A stretch of 8,061 nt of DNA from Litorimonas sp964414555 (GCA_964414555.1 CAYPWW010000081.1:1-8061); one strand, 5' to 3'. Shown: positions 1 to 7,575, numbered from the stretch's first letter. Translations and numbers: made by a program. The notes: a model not told the origin generated them from the sequence alone.

Positions 1-571
1 CCTCGACAATTTTCGCCATCGTCTCGTCATCTGGGAATTGGATGTAGTGGAAGAAACAGCGGCGCAGAAACGCGTCCGGCAGATCTTTTTCATTATTCGA
101 GGTGATGATGATGATCGGGCGTTGTTTCGCCGTGATCGTCTCGCCGGTCTCATAGACAGAGAAGCTCATCTTATCGAGCTCGTGCAGGAGGTCGTTCGGG
201 AATTCGATGTCGGCTTTGTCGATCTCGTCAATCAGCAGGATCGGGCGCACATCGCTCTCAAAGGCTTCCCAGACTTTGCCTTTGTTGATGTAGTTCTTGA
301 TGTCGTGGACGCGATCATCACCGAGCTGTGAGTCGCGCAGGCGGGCGACGGCGTCATACTCGTAGAGACCTTGCTGCGCTTTCGTCGTGGATTTGACGTT
401 CCATTCGATCAGCGGCGCGCCGAGACCTTTGGCGATTTCATGCGCCAGCACGGTCTTGCCCGTACCCGGCTCCCCCTTGATAAGAAGGGGGCGTTCCAGT
501 GTAATCGCTGCGTTGACGGCCATTTTCAGGTCTTTCGTCGCAACGTAATTGTCCGTGCCTTGGAATTTCAT
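1..571 (-). CDS. MoxR-family (CoxD-like) AAA+ ATPase, C-terminus cut off by the window edge
   Basis: This gene runs leftwards off the window and 190 codons are visible. MoxR ATPases act as chaperone-like machines, often with a von Willebrand factor A (CoxE-type) partner encoded next to them, and help mature or insert cofactors into protein complexes. Seen here: Walker A GEPGTGKT at residues 33-40, a KSTTKAQQGLYEYD segment at about 60-73 that is typical of this subgroup, Walker B ILLIDEID at 111-118, and a sensor-1 region ITSNNEKDLPDAFLRRC at 156-172 that includes the arginine-rich end. The start is the ATG whose first base is 571. An AAGGGAG ribosome site lies 9 bases upstream, at 581-587. 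Family members usually have about 280 residues, so roughly a third is missing. The partner gene would lie beyond the left edge and cannot be seen. The family call is firm; the substrate is unknown. Confidence 0.93.
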   Translation of the reverse strand, partial: MKFQGTDNYVATKDLKMAVNAAITLERPLLIKGEPGTGKTVLAHEIAKGLGAPLIEWNVKSTTKAQQGLYEYDAVARLRDSQLGDDRVHDIKNYINKGKVWEAFESDVRPILLIDEIDKADIEFPNDLLHELDKMSFSVYETGETITAKQRPIIIITSNNEKDLPDAFLRRCFFHYIQFPDDETMAKIVE

Positions 572-603
572 GTCTTCGGTCTCCCTTATTGCCGCCGTCA
601 TAA

Positions 604-609
604 ATTATA
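604..609 (-). promoter_or_regulatory. Candidate -10 element for the MoxR-like ATPase gene
   Basis: The minus strand reads TATAAT here, a perfect sigma-70-type -10 hexamer. It lies 32 bases upstream of the ATPase start codon and would give a leader of about 25 bases. No convincing -35 element stands at the usual 16-18 base spacing, so this is a tentative call based on the -10 match and its position alone. Confidence 0.35.
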
Positions 610-756
610 CGTGTCGCAAGACAAGTGTGAGCGGCTGTATGAATTTTTTGTGACCTATGCCGAACAGGCTTGCGCATGAGGGGCGCTCGCGTCTATCACC
701 CCGCCCGAATGGAAAGGGATGGGAATCGTGAAAACACGGACCATCTGGGACTTCCT

Positions 757-761
757 AGGGA
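757..761 (+). promoter_or_regulatory. Ribosome binding site that fixes the dksA start
   Basis: AGGGA stands 7 bases ahead of the ATG at 769. The reading frame is open further upstream to a TTG at 670, but that TTG has no comparable site. The extra 33 residues it would add do not resemble a DksA N-terminus, so the ATG at 769 is preferred. Confidence 0.7.
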
Positions 762-768
762 TGAAGAC

Positions 769-1197
769 ATGACCAAAGCCAAAAAGCCAGTGAAGCTTCC
801 AAAAGGCTATAAGCCATCGGAAGACGAAAAATTCATGAACGCCAAGCAGCAGGAATATTTCCGGCAAAAGCTCTTGGCGTGGAAAGACGAGATCGCGGCG
901 GAAACGCGCAACACCGTCGAATATCTAAAGGGCGAGAGCGTAAGCCATCCAGACCCGGCAGATGCTGCCGCAGCCAATGCCAATCACCAGCTGGAACTGC
1001 GCACAAAGGACCGCCTGCGCAAGCTAACGAACCAAATCGATAAGGCACTGCGCCGGATTGAAGATGGCACCTATGGCTATTGCGAGGAGACGGAAGATCC
1101 GATCCGCCTCAAGCGACTAGACGCTCGCCCAATCGCGAAACTGAGCATCGAAGCCCAAGAAATGCACGAACGCGGCGAGCGTTTGAAAGCGGGTTAA
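769..1197 (+). CDS. dksA: DksA/TraR-family RNA polymerase regulator with a degenerate zinc finger
   Basis: A 142-residue protein close in length to E. coli DksA (about 151). DksA binds in the secondary channel of RNA polymerase and, with ppGpp, adjusts transcription of rRNA and amino-acid genes. The charged, alpha-helical N-terminal half (about 20-100) fits the coiled coil. Its tip carries DPADAA at 62-67, which matches the DxxDxA motif needed for DksA activity. The C-terminal globular part contains YGYCEETEDPIRLKRLDARPI, starting at residue 102, which aligns with the zinc-finger region of DksA. Only C105 of the four zinc cysteines remains; the others read T, S and A. Zinc-poor DksA versions are known in other bacteria, so the protein is probably functional. 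The gene is divergent from the MoxR-like ATPase and convergent with the DUF885 pair. A TraR/YocK-type relative is the main alternative, but the length and tip motif favour DksA. Confidence 0.9.
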   Translation: MTKAKKPVKLPKGYKPSEDEKFMNAKQQEYFRQKLLAWKDEIAAETRNTVEYLKGESVSHPDPADAAAANANHQLELRTKDRLRKLTNQIDKALRRIEDGTYGYCEETEDPIRLKRLDARPIAKLSIEAQEMHERGERLKAG

Positions 1198-1202
1198 AGC
1201 CA

Positions 1203-1225
1203 GCGGAGCTTACTCCGCCAGTTTT
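1203..1225 (+). terminator. Small hairpin with short T-run at the junction of dksA and the DUF885 operon
   Basis: GCGGAG (1203-1208) pairs perfectly with CTCCGC (1213-1218) across a 4-base CTTA loop. CAG and then TTTT follow on the plus strand, 5 bases after the dksA stop. The loop also holds the TAA stop codon of the minus-strand DUF885 gene. On the minus strand the stem is followed only by TGGCTTT, so it would be weak in that direction. The stem is short, the T-run is only four bases, and part of it is coding sequence, so confidence is moderate. Confidence 0.45.
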
Positions 1226-3075
1226 GCTTTCACATAGGCGTCGACGTTTTCTTCCATGATCGTCAGCGGGACCGGCCCTGTGGCTAGGATCGCGTCGTGG
1301 AAATCGCGGATGTCGAATGCCTCGCCGAGGCGGGTCTTTGCATCTTCGCGAAGATCAATGATCTTGTTCATCCCAATCTTATAGGCCGTCGCCTGTCCGG
1401 GCATGACGATGTAGCGCTCAATGGCTTTCACGGCGTCCAACTCTGGGTTGGGCGTGTTTTCCATCAGATAGGCAATCGCCTTTTCGCGCGTCCATTTTTT
1501 GTCGTGTAGACCTGTGTCCACGACGAGACGTGCGGCACGCCACAGCTCCATCGCAAGCCGGCCATAGTCAGAGTAGGGGTCTTGGTAGAAACCCATCTCC
1601 TTGGGTAGGAATTCGGAATACAGACCCCAACCTTCGGAATAGGCCGTGAAGCGACCATATTTACGGAATTGCGGGATATTCTCCAACTCCTGCGAGATAG
1701 ACAGCTGCATATGATGGCCCGGTACACCTTCGTGATAGGCGAGAGCTTCCATCTGATAGGTCGGCATCATGCTCATGCGATAGAGGTTGGCGTAATAAAT
1801 GCCGGGACGTGACCCATCGGGAGACGGGCGGTTGTAGAACGCTTTACCGGCAGCTTTTTCGCGGAAAGGTTCGACCTTGCGAACTTCCAGTGGGGCTTTC
1901 GGTGCGCGGTGGAAGACTTCTGGCAAGCGGGTTTCCATTGTGTCGATCATGGCGGTGGCTTCGCGCAAATAAGCGTCCTGCCCGCGTTTGCCCTCGGGTT
2001 TGAAAAACTGCTTGTCCGTGCGGGTAAATTCAAAGAACTCTTGCAGGGAGCCGTCAAATTCGACGACTTTCATGATGTCGCGCATTTCGTTGTGGATGCG
2101 CGCGACCTCGGCCAGACCGAGATCGTGGATCTCATCTGGGGACATATCGGTCGTCGTCATCAGGCGAAGGCGGTAGGCGTAGAAGTCGTCACCGTCCGGG
2201 TGTTTCCAAACGCCATCGTCGGTGGTGGCGCTTGCCTTCTGGCGCTCCATTTCTGCGATGAGACGACGATAGGTTGGGGCGACGTCATTCTCGATGGCCA
2301 AGACCGCGCGTTCATAAAGCGCTTCGCGATCTTCATCAGAGATTTCAATCTTGTCGGCCTTTTTCTTCAAGTCAGCGAGAAGCAAGTTGATGTTCTCGCT
2401 ATCGGCCTCAACGGGTGCGCCAGAGATAACATTTTGCGCGCTTTCGATGACAAAGTCATAGACGAATTTCGGGGGGGCGATGCCTTTTGCATGGGCGGCG
2501 CGGGCTTGCTCGATCTGAGGGTCGAGATATTCGTCGATCCCTTCCAGCCGCGCGACATAGTTCTGTGCATCTTCCAGATCAGAAATTTTGTGCTGGTTCA
2601 TTAGGAAAGTTGGGATGTTGGAATGCCAACCGCGCATTTGGCTAAACATATAGGTGTGATCCCACCACTTCCGGCCTTCTAGGGCTTGCTCGACATTGGC
2701 TTGGAACAGTCGGTAGGACAGCTGTCCATCCGCATCCAGCGCGTCGAAATCAAACATCTCTTGCATCGCTTCTAACTGCTCGCGTTGTTCATTCAGACGC
2801 TCCAGCCGGAAGGCGCGGGATGGGTCGTTCCACTCATCCTGACGCGCATCGATCCCGAGTGAGGTAAGCTGCTGCGGATAGTGGCGTACGCCTTCTTTGA
2901 AACGGGCATCCAGCCAATCGTTTAGCTTTTGCGTTTCCGTGGCGTCAGACGCCATCGCCTCTGTCCCAGCCTGTTCCAGGGTTTGTGATTTCGGCGTGGG
3001 GCCGTCTGTGGCGGGTTTACAGCTTGCCAGCATCAGCGCTGTGAGAGCTGTTGTCAGGGTCAAATGTTTCATCAT
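1210..3075 (-). CDS. DUF885-family lipoprotein, predicted zinc metallopeptidase (second gene of tandem pair)
   Basis: A 621-residue exported protein of the DUF885 family (PF05960), predicted to be a metal-dependent peptidase; its substrate is unknown. The N-terminus is a lipoprotein signal: a basic start, a hydrophobic stretch at about 5-17 and a lipobox LASC with the lipidated cysteine at 19. Lysine follows the cysteine rather than aspartate, which suggests outer-membrane placement. The signature HEGVPGHH is at 448-455, followed by SEGWGLYSE at 480-488, a likely third-ligand or active-site glutamate region. HExxPGHH differs from the classical HExxH because proline occupies the fifth position; this is usual for DUF885. 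The stop of the upstream paralog overlaps the start by 4 bases (ATGA), which implies translational coupling. A second ATG follows at once (first base 3072), and the GGAG at 3081-3084 is 5 or 8 bases from the two starts, so the exact first residue is uncertain. Confidence 0.9.
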   Translation of the reverse strand: MMKHLTLTTALTALMLASCKPATDGPTPKSQTLEQAGTEAMASDATETQKLNDWLDARFKEGVRHYPQQLTSLGIDARQDEWNDPSRAFRLERLNEQREQLEAMQEMFDFDALDADGQLSYRLFQANVEQALEGRKWWDHTYMFSQMRGWHSNIPTFLMNQHKISDLEDAQNYVARLEGIDEYLDPQIEQARAAHAKGIAPPKFVYDFVIESAQNVISGAPVEADSENINLLLADLKKKADKIEISDEDREALYERAVLAIENDVAPTYRRLIAEMERQKASATTDDGVWKHPDGDDFYAYRLRLMTTTDMSPDEIHDLGLAEVARIHNEMRDIMKVVEFDGSLQEFFEFTRTDKQFFKPEGKRGQDAYLREATAMIDTMETRLPEVFHRAPKAPLEVRKVEPFREKAAGKAFYNRPSPDGSRPGIYYANLYRMSMMPTYQMEALAYHEGVPGHHMQLSISQELENIPQFRKYGRFTAYSEGWGLYSEFLPKEMGFYQDPYSDYGRLAMELWRAARLVVDTGLHDKKWTREKAIAYLMENTPNPELDAVKAIERYIVMPGQATAYKIGMNKIIDLREDAKTRLGEAFDIRDFHDAILATGPVPLTIMEENVDAYVKAKLAE

Positions 3076-4919
3076 TTCATCTCCACTTTCGTGTCATCAA
3101 TATAATCATTCACAAGTGTTTCCAGCACCGAGAGTGGCACAGAGCCATTGGCCAGTACGACATCGTGGAATTCCCGAATGTCAAAACTTTCGCCCAGTTC
3201 TGTTTCCGCTTTCGCGCGCAATTCTTCAATCTTCAATTTGCCAATCATATAGGCCGTCGCCTGTCCCGGCCAAACGATATAGCGGTCGATTTCCGCGCGG
3301 ACGTCGGCTTCTGGGTTCGGGATATTATCGAGGTAATATTGCACCGCTTTTTCGCGGTCCCATTTCTTGGCGTGGATGCCCGTGTCCACCACAAGGCGTG
3401 CGGCGCGGAAGATCGCCATGCTGAGCTGTCCGAACTCGGAATAAGGATCGGTGTAAAGGCCCAGCTCTTTCGGCACGGCCTCTGAGTAGAGCGCCCAACC
3501 TTCGATATAGGCGGTATGTCCGCCACGCGTCCGGAATTTCGGCAAGCCTTCCAGCTCTTGCGCGATGGCGATCTGCATATGATGGCCGGGGATGCCTTCG
3601 TGATAGGCGAGAGCTTGCAACAGATAAGTCGGCTGATCCGCGACGTCTTTCAGGTTGATGTAATAGGTCCCAGGGCGAGAGCCATCCGGCGCAGGCGCAT
3701 TGTAAAACGCGCCAAAGGCCGTGTCCTCTCGGAAAGGTTCGACCCGTTTGACGACCATATCGGCTTTTGGCTGGGTGATGAACAATCCGTCCAGCTGGCC
3801 GCGCATTTCGTCGATCACACGTGTGGCCTCTGTGATATAGGCCGTGCGGCCTTCATCCGTGTTGGGATAGGCGAATTGCGGGTCCGTGCGAAGGAAGTCG
3901 TAAAAGGCTTTCAGATCGCCTTCGAACCCGACACGATTCATGATCTCGCGCATCCGGTCTTGGATCGCGGCGACCTCGCGCAAGCCGATCTCGTGGATTT
4001 CATCCGCCGTCATATCCGTCGTCGTATAGTGCTTCAGCCGCGCGGCGTAATAGGTCTCGCCATTCGGTCGTGCCCACGCGCCGTCATCCTCTGTCGCCAA
4101 ACCGGCTTGCTGATCGAAAAACCCGATGAGCGAGATATAGGCCGGCTGGACAGACCCGAGCAGGGCGGCTTTCGCGTTCTCGCGTAGGGTCTCTTTGTCG
4201 GCCTCAGAAACCTCCAACTTGCCGATCTTGGCTTGGATATCCATCCAAAGCGGGCTGTCGGTGTCGCTGTCCTCAAACGGTGCGCCGCTGATGACATTGC
4301 GTGACGCGCTGGCGAGTTTTGGGTAGACGAATTTCGGCGCACGTACGCCTGCATCTGCCTGAGCCTCTGCCCGCGACTGCGCTTGGCCGAGGTAATCGTC
4401 AAATTGCGTTAGCCGCGCGATATAGGCACGGGCGTCCTCTGCTGTGTCGACGCTATGAAAATTTATCAGGAAGGACGGCAGGCTCGTATGCGGGCCAGAC
4501 ATATGGTTGAAGACATAATCATTCGTCGCCATTGCGTGGCTGGCCAAATCGTCTTCGGCTTGAAACTCGAACAGTTGATAGGACAAGCGCGAAGGGTCGT
4601 CCAAGCGGTCAATGTCAAAGGTCCGGCGCATCTCTGCCAGCCAGTTCTCCGTCAGTCCCGCTTGTTCATCCAGCGCCGTTTGGGACACGTCATCCAGTTG
4701 GTCCTGCGCCGTTTTGATCCCGAAATAGGTCTGGGTCATGGGCGAACGCGCTAGCGTTTCGTCATATCGATCCGCGAACCACGCGTTCAGCCGCGCGCTT
4801 TCCGTCTCGACCAACTCGGCGCGATCCGGCAAGTCTGCGCCGCTATCCAAACAGGCGCTGAGGGCAAAAGGTGCCGCCAAAAGACAGCTGGCCAGTAAAA
4901 TATCACGGGTGCGTTTCAT
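3072..4919 (-). CDS. DUF885-family lipoprotein, predicted zinc metallopeptidase (first gene of tandem pair)
   Basis: A 615-residue paralog of the following gene. The two resemble each other along their whole length and most strongly in the C-terminal half, with shared stretches such as RAARLVVDTG and PGQATAY. The lipoprotein signal has MKRTR, a hydrophobic stretch at about 8-20 and the lipobox LSAC with cysteine 23. Leucine follows the cysteine, so outer-membrane placement is likely. The signature HEGIPGHH is at 440-447 and IEGWALYSE at 472-480. The frame is open 21 codons further upstream, to 4982. I chose the ATG at 4919 because it gives a clean signal peptide, has GGAGAG 5 bases upstream, and lies downstream of the likely promoter, whereas the longer start would overlap the -35 element. 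It is the first gene of a two-gene operon. Function beyond predicted peptidase is unknown. Confidence 0.9.
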   Translation of the reverse strand: MKRTRDILLASCLLAAPFALSACLDSGADLPDRAELVETESARLNAWFADRYDETLARSPMTQTYFGIKTAQDQLDDVSQTALDEQAGLTENWLAEMRRTFDIDRLDDPSRLSYQLFEFQAEDDLASHAMATNDYVFNHMSGPHTSLPSFLINFHSVDTAEDARAYIARLTQFDDYLGQAQSRAEAQADAGVRAPKFVYPKLASASRNVISGAPFEDSDTDSPLWMDIQAKIGKLEVSEADKETLRENAKAALLGSVQPAYISLIGFFDQQAGLATEDDGAWARPNGETYYAARLKHYTTTDMTADEIHEIGLREVAAIQDRMREIMNRVGFEGDLKAFYDFLRTDPQFAYPNTDEGRTAYITEATRVIDEMRGQLDGLFITQPKADMVVKRVEPFREDTAFGAFYNAPAPDGSRPGTYYINLKDVADQPTYLLQALAYHEGIPGHHMQIAIAQELEGLPKFRTRGGHTAYIEGWALYSEAVPKELGLYTDPYSEFGQLSMAIFRAARLVVDTGIHAKKWDREKAVQYYLDNIPNPEADVRAEIDRYIVWPGQATAYMIGKLKIEELRAKAETELGESFDIREFHDVVLANGSVPLSVLETLVNDYIDDTKVEMK

Positions 4920-4924
4920 GAATT

Positions 4925-4930
4925 CTCTCC
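4925..4930 (-). promoter_or_regulatory. Ribosome binding site that fixes the start of the first DUF885 gene
   Basis: The minus strand reads GGAGAG, 5 bases before the ATG at 4919. It supports the shorter start, which places a lipoprotein signal at the very N-terminus, over the upstream in-frame ATG at 4982. Confidence 0.7.
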
Positions 4931-4959
4931 AAATCACAATCTTAGCCTTGGCTACGCGA

Positions 4960-4984
4960 AATATAGCGGGGGTCAAAGTCACAA
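4960..4984 (-). promoter_or_regulatory. Candidate Caulobacter-type housekeeping promoter of the DUF885 operon
   Basis: On the minus strand TTGTGAC (4984-4978) is followed by a 10-base spacer and GCTATATT (4967-4960). The alphaproteobacterial sigma-73 pattern described in Caulobacter is TTGACGS, N10-14, GCTANAWC. The -10 here matches at seven of eight positions. The -35 shares TTG and the final C only. Transcription would start near 4953, leaving a leader of about 35 bases before the ATG at 4919. The element also lies just ahead of the cckA start on the other strand, so the two promoters must be very close or overlap. Confidence 0.45.
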
Positions 4985-5004
4985 TACATGCCTAAGGTGA
5001 TCCT

Positions 5005-7539
5005 ATGGATGATGTGATTCGTCGGCAGGCGCCGCCAGAGATATATAAAAGAACGACCGAGACGCGCAGTCGCCGCGCGGGCGGGTGGTCGCTGATTATT
5101 GGCGCGGTTCTGTCAGGCTTGGCGCTGGGCGCAGCGCTGGCCTTTATTTGGTTTGGACGCCAGACCTTGGAAGCGGGTGGCTTCATTATTTTGGCTGGGA
5201 TCGCCATTGTCGCCTTACTGGCGCTGACGACATTCTCTGTGATTTTGCGTAATCGCAAATTGGGCGATCGTCGTGTGACCTCTCGGGACTCGCTATATTC
5301 TGCGGCCTTTTTCGAATCCCCTGTGCCGAGCCTTGTCATGGCGAGCGGCAAGCCTATCCATGCTAATCGTGCCTATTCCGAATTGGCGGAGACACTGGGC
5401 GCGGCGCCTTTATCCGAAGCCCCGCCGCTAATTGATCGGCTGTTCACCAGCGCTGGGAATGAAGCCGCCGCTGCGATCTTCCGCTTGCACCACTTACCGG
5501 ATGACGTCGCAGGCGCGCGGGAGGTTATCGACATCGTCGCGCCAGACAGCCAGCTGCGCCGATATGAGATACAGGTCCGTCGCCTCGAAGGCACAAAATG
5601 CCTCTGGCAGATTTTAGAGCCCTCGGGTCATCGTAGTGTTGGTCAAGATGTCCTCGCCGAAGCCCCTGTCGGCCTGTTCACCGTTGTCAGGGACGGACGG
5701 ATATTAGAGACAAACGCGGTTCTGCGGCGTTGGTTGGGTGGTGCGGATGCAAATCCGCCAGCCACGCTGTCATCTTTCATTGAGGATCCGTCTGCGCTGT
5801 TAGAAAGTCCGGCAGAGCCCGGACGAACGGTGCGGGCCGATACGCGACTGATTACACGTAAAGGCGTCGTCACTCCAACGGTTATGGTCGCGAATTGGCA
5901 CACGCTGAACTCTGGTGATGTTGTGGCGAGTGTTGCGCTCTACGGTCATTCGACGATGGCACGCCAGCCGGCGCTGACGGGCCTAGCGGATACAGCACCA
6001 GAGGCCGATCTGGGCGTTGATGGTTACGCCGCCGCACCCGTTGCTGTTTTGAAGCTGGATGGCACAGACATCGGCAAGGCGACGATCCTCAGTGCTAATC
6101 CTGCCTTCTTGCGGATGTCCGGCACAGGCGACGCGCCCGGTCGGGATTTCGCGTCAATCTTTACAACAGATGTGACGGCGCATCGGTTCCTGACGAAAAC
6201 TGCGTCGGAGACATCGCCGGACTTGCCCTATGATGCATCCTTGAAAACGGGCGAGGGTGTGTTGCCCGTCTCCGTCTATATCGTGAACGACCCGCAGAAC
6301 CCGACGGATAGCTTTGCTTATCTCGTCGATGTCAGCGCGCGCAAGCGGCTGGAGGATCAACTGGTCCAAAGCCAAAAAATGCAGGCGATTGGACAGCTCG
6401 CTGCCGGTGTTGCGCATGATTTCAACAATCTGCTGACGGCGATCCGTTTGAATGTGGATGAGTTGCTCCAGCGTCATCCCGTTGGAGATCCGTCTTATCC
6501 CGAACTGCAGAACATCAATACAACAGGGTCGCGTGCGGCCGCATTGGTGAAAAAGCTGCTGACCTTCTCGCGCAAAGCCACGCGACGGACGGAACGCTTG
6601 GACGTCACAGACACACTCTCAGATATGGTCGTGACCTTGCGCCAGACCCTAGGTGAGCGGGCCAAGTTGAACCTCGTCCATGCCCGAGACCTTCCGCCCG
6701 TCATGGCTGACAAGTCGCAGATCGATACGGTTCTGATGAACCTGTGCGTCAACGCGCGCGATGCAATGGAAGAGCAGGGCGGCGGCGAGATTACTATCCG
6801 TTCTGCGCTCCTTCCGCGGGAAGGTGTCAAGAAAGCCTCCTTGCGTGAGGCGCTCAAAGATATTCCGGGCGAAGCTTTTGTCGTCATCAGCGTTGAAGAC
6901 ACGGGATCTGGCATGCCGGAATCGGTCAAAGCCAAGATCTTCGAGCCGTTCTTCACAACGAAAGAGCAGGGCAAAGGCACGGGCCTTGGCCTCGCAACCG
7001 TCTACGGCATCGTCCAGCAGACAGGCGGCCACCTGACGGTCGACTCGATCGTGGGTAAAGGAACGACGTTTAAAATCTACCTGCCTGCTGCCGGGCCACA
7101 GACAGAGGCTGAAGCCGCCGCAACCAAACCCGCAGCCCCCACGCGCAAACCCGCCGATCTGGCCGGGCAGGGCAACATCCTCTTTGTTGAGGACGAGGCC
7201 TCAGTGCGTGGCATCGCAGCGAAAGCGCTGCGTAAGAAAGGCTATCGCGTGATCGAGGCCGAAGACGGCGAGGAGGCGTTGGAAATCTTAGAGGACACAA
7301 AGGTGCCGTTCGATCTGATGATTTCCGACGTCGTTATGCCCGGCATGGATGGGCCAAGCCTGCTACGCGCGGGGCGGGAACTGCTCGGCGATGCGCGGAT
7401 TGTCTTCATATCGGGCTATGCGCAGGAAGAGTTTTCAGAGCTTCTCTCAGAGGAGCCAGACGTGACATTTTTGCCTAAACCCTTCACTTTTGCCGAGTTG
7501 GCTGAAAAGGTGAAATCGGAAATTGGTGAGGGTGTTTAG
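5005..7539 (+). CDS. cckA: CckA-like hybrid sensor histidine kinase
   Basis: An 844-residue membrane hybrid kinase. In alphaproteobacteria CckA passes phosphate through ChpT to CtrA and CpdR, and can also work as a phosphatase, to time replication and division. Two membrane helices (about 29-51 and 58-81) form a hairpin with almost no periplasmic loop. Next come weak PAS-like stretches at about 95-205, 215-315 and 340-445. The dimerisation domain has GQLAAGVAHDFNNLLTAI at 463-480 with phospho-accepting H471. The ATPase domain shows an N-box around N583, DTGSGM at 632-637, FEPFFTTK at 646-653 and GKGTGLGLAT at 656-665. An Ala/Pro-rich linker leads to a receiver (about 724-842) with acidic E729-D730-E731, phospho-site D775, S803 and K825. 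All catalytic residues are present. It is longer than Caulobacter CckA (about 691), mostly before the kinase core. AAGGTGA lies 4 bases before the ATG. recA follows in the same direction, separated by its own regulatory region. Confidence 0.9.
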   Translation: MDDVIRRQAPPEIYKRTTETRSRRAGGWSLIIGAVLSGLALGAALAFIWFGRQTLEAGGFIILAGIAIVALLALTTFSVILRNRKLGDRRVTSRDSLYSAAFFESPVPSLVMASGKPIHANRAYSELAETLGAAPLSEAPPLIDRLFTSAGNEAAAAIFRLHHLPDDVAGAREVIDIVAPDSQLRRYEIQVRRLEGTKCLWQILEPSGHRSVGQDVLAEAPVGLFTVVRDGRILETNAVLRRWLGGADANPPATLSSFIEDPSALLESPAEPGRTVRADTRLITRKGVVTPTVMVANWHTLNSGDVVASVALYGHSTMARQPALTGLADTAPEADLGVDGYAAAPVAVLKLDGTDIGKATILSANPAFLRMSGTGDAPGRDFASIFTTDVTAHRFLTKTASETSPDLPYDASLKTGEGVLPVSVYIVNDPQNPTDSFAYLVDVSARKRLEDQLVQSQKMQAIGQLAAGVAHDFNNLLTAIRLNVDELLQRHPVGDPSYPELQNINTTGSRAAALVKKLLTFSRKATRRTERLDVTDTLSDMVVTLRQTLGERAKLNLVHARDLPPVMADKSQIDTVLMNLCVNARDAMEEQGGGEITIRSALLPREGVKKASLREALKDIPGEAFVVISVEDTGSGMPESVKAKIFEPFFTTKEQGKGTGLGLATVYGIVQQTGGHLTVDSIVGKGTTFKIYLPAAGPQTEAEAAATKPAAPTRKPADLAGQGNILFVEDEASVRGIAAKALRKKGYRVIEAEDGEEALEILEDTKVPFDLMISDVVMPGMDGPSLLRAGRELLGDARIVFISGYAQEEFSELLSEEPDVTFLPKPFTFAELAEKVKSEIGEGV

Positions 7540-7564
7540 GGGTTAGTCACCTGAAATATATAAA

Positions 7565-7570
7565 TATTAT
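7565..7570 (+). promoter_or_regulatory. Candidate -10 element for recA
   Basis: TATTAT, within a very AT-rich stretch (about 7555-7572), matches the sigma-70 -10 hexamer at five of six positions. It ends 5 bases ahead of the SOS box, so a transcript from here would start inside the box, which suits LexA repression. The upstream TTAGTC at 7543-7548 is a poor -35 at 16-base spacing. The assignment rests mainly on position. Confidence 0.3.
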
Positions 7571-7575
7571 ATGCT

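Noticed and set aside
38..679. Plus-strand open frames of about 100 residues over the MoxR-like gene
   Set aside because: They are shadows of the ATPase, whose Walker A, Walker B and sensor motifs are all read on the minus strand.
692..699. TCTATCAC as a -10 element for dksA
   Set aside because: It matches the Caulobacter -10 pattern at only six of eight positions and the nearest -35-like sequence (TTGCGCA, 15 bases upstream) is poor, so I did not list a dksA promoter.
723..727. GANTC (CcrM-type methylation) site in the dksA leader, with another at 5016-5020 just inside cckA
   Set aside because: Such sites occur at several other places in the window, including inside coding regions, so these positions are not evidence of methylation control.
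670..768. N-terminal extension of dksA from a TTG at 670
   Set aside because: It has no good ribosome site and does not look like a DksA N-terminus. The ATG at 769 has AGGGA 7 bases upstream and gives the usual family length.
1909..2604. 231-residue open frame on the plus strand inside the DUF885 gene
   Set aside because: It is the antisense of a well-supported coding region and recognisable motifs lie only on the minus strand. The same applies to the 223-residue plus-strand frame at 3516-4187.
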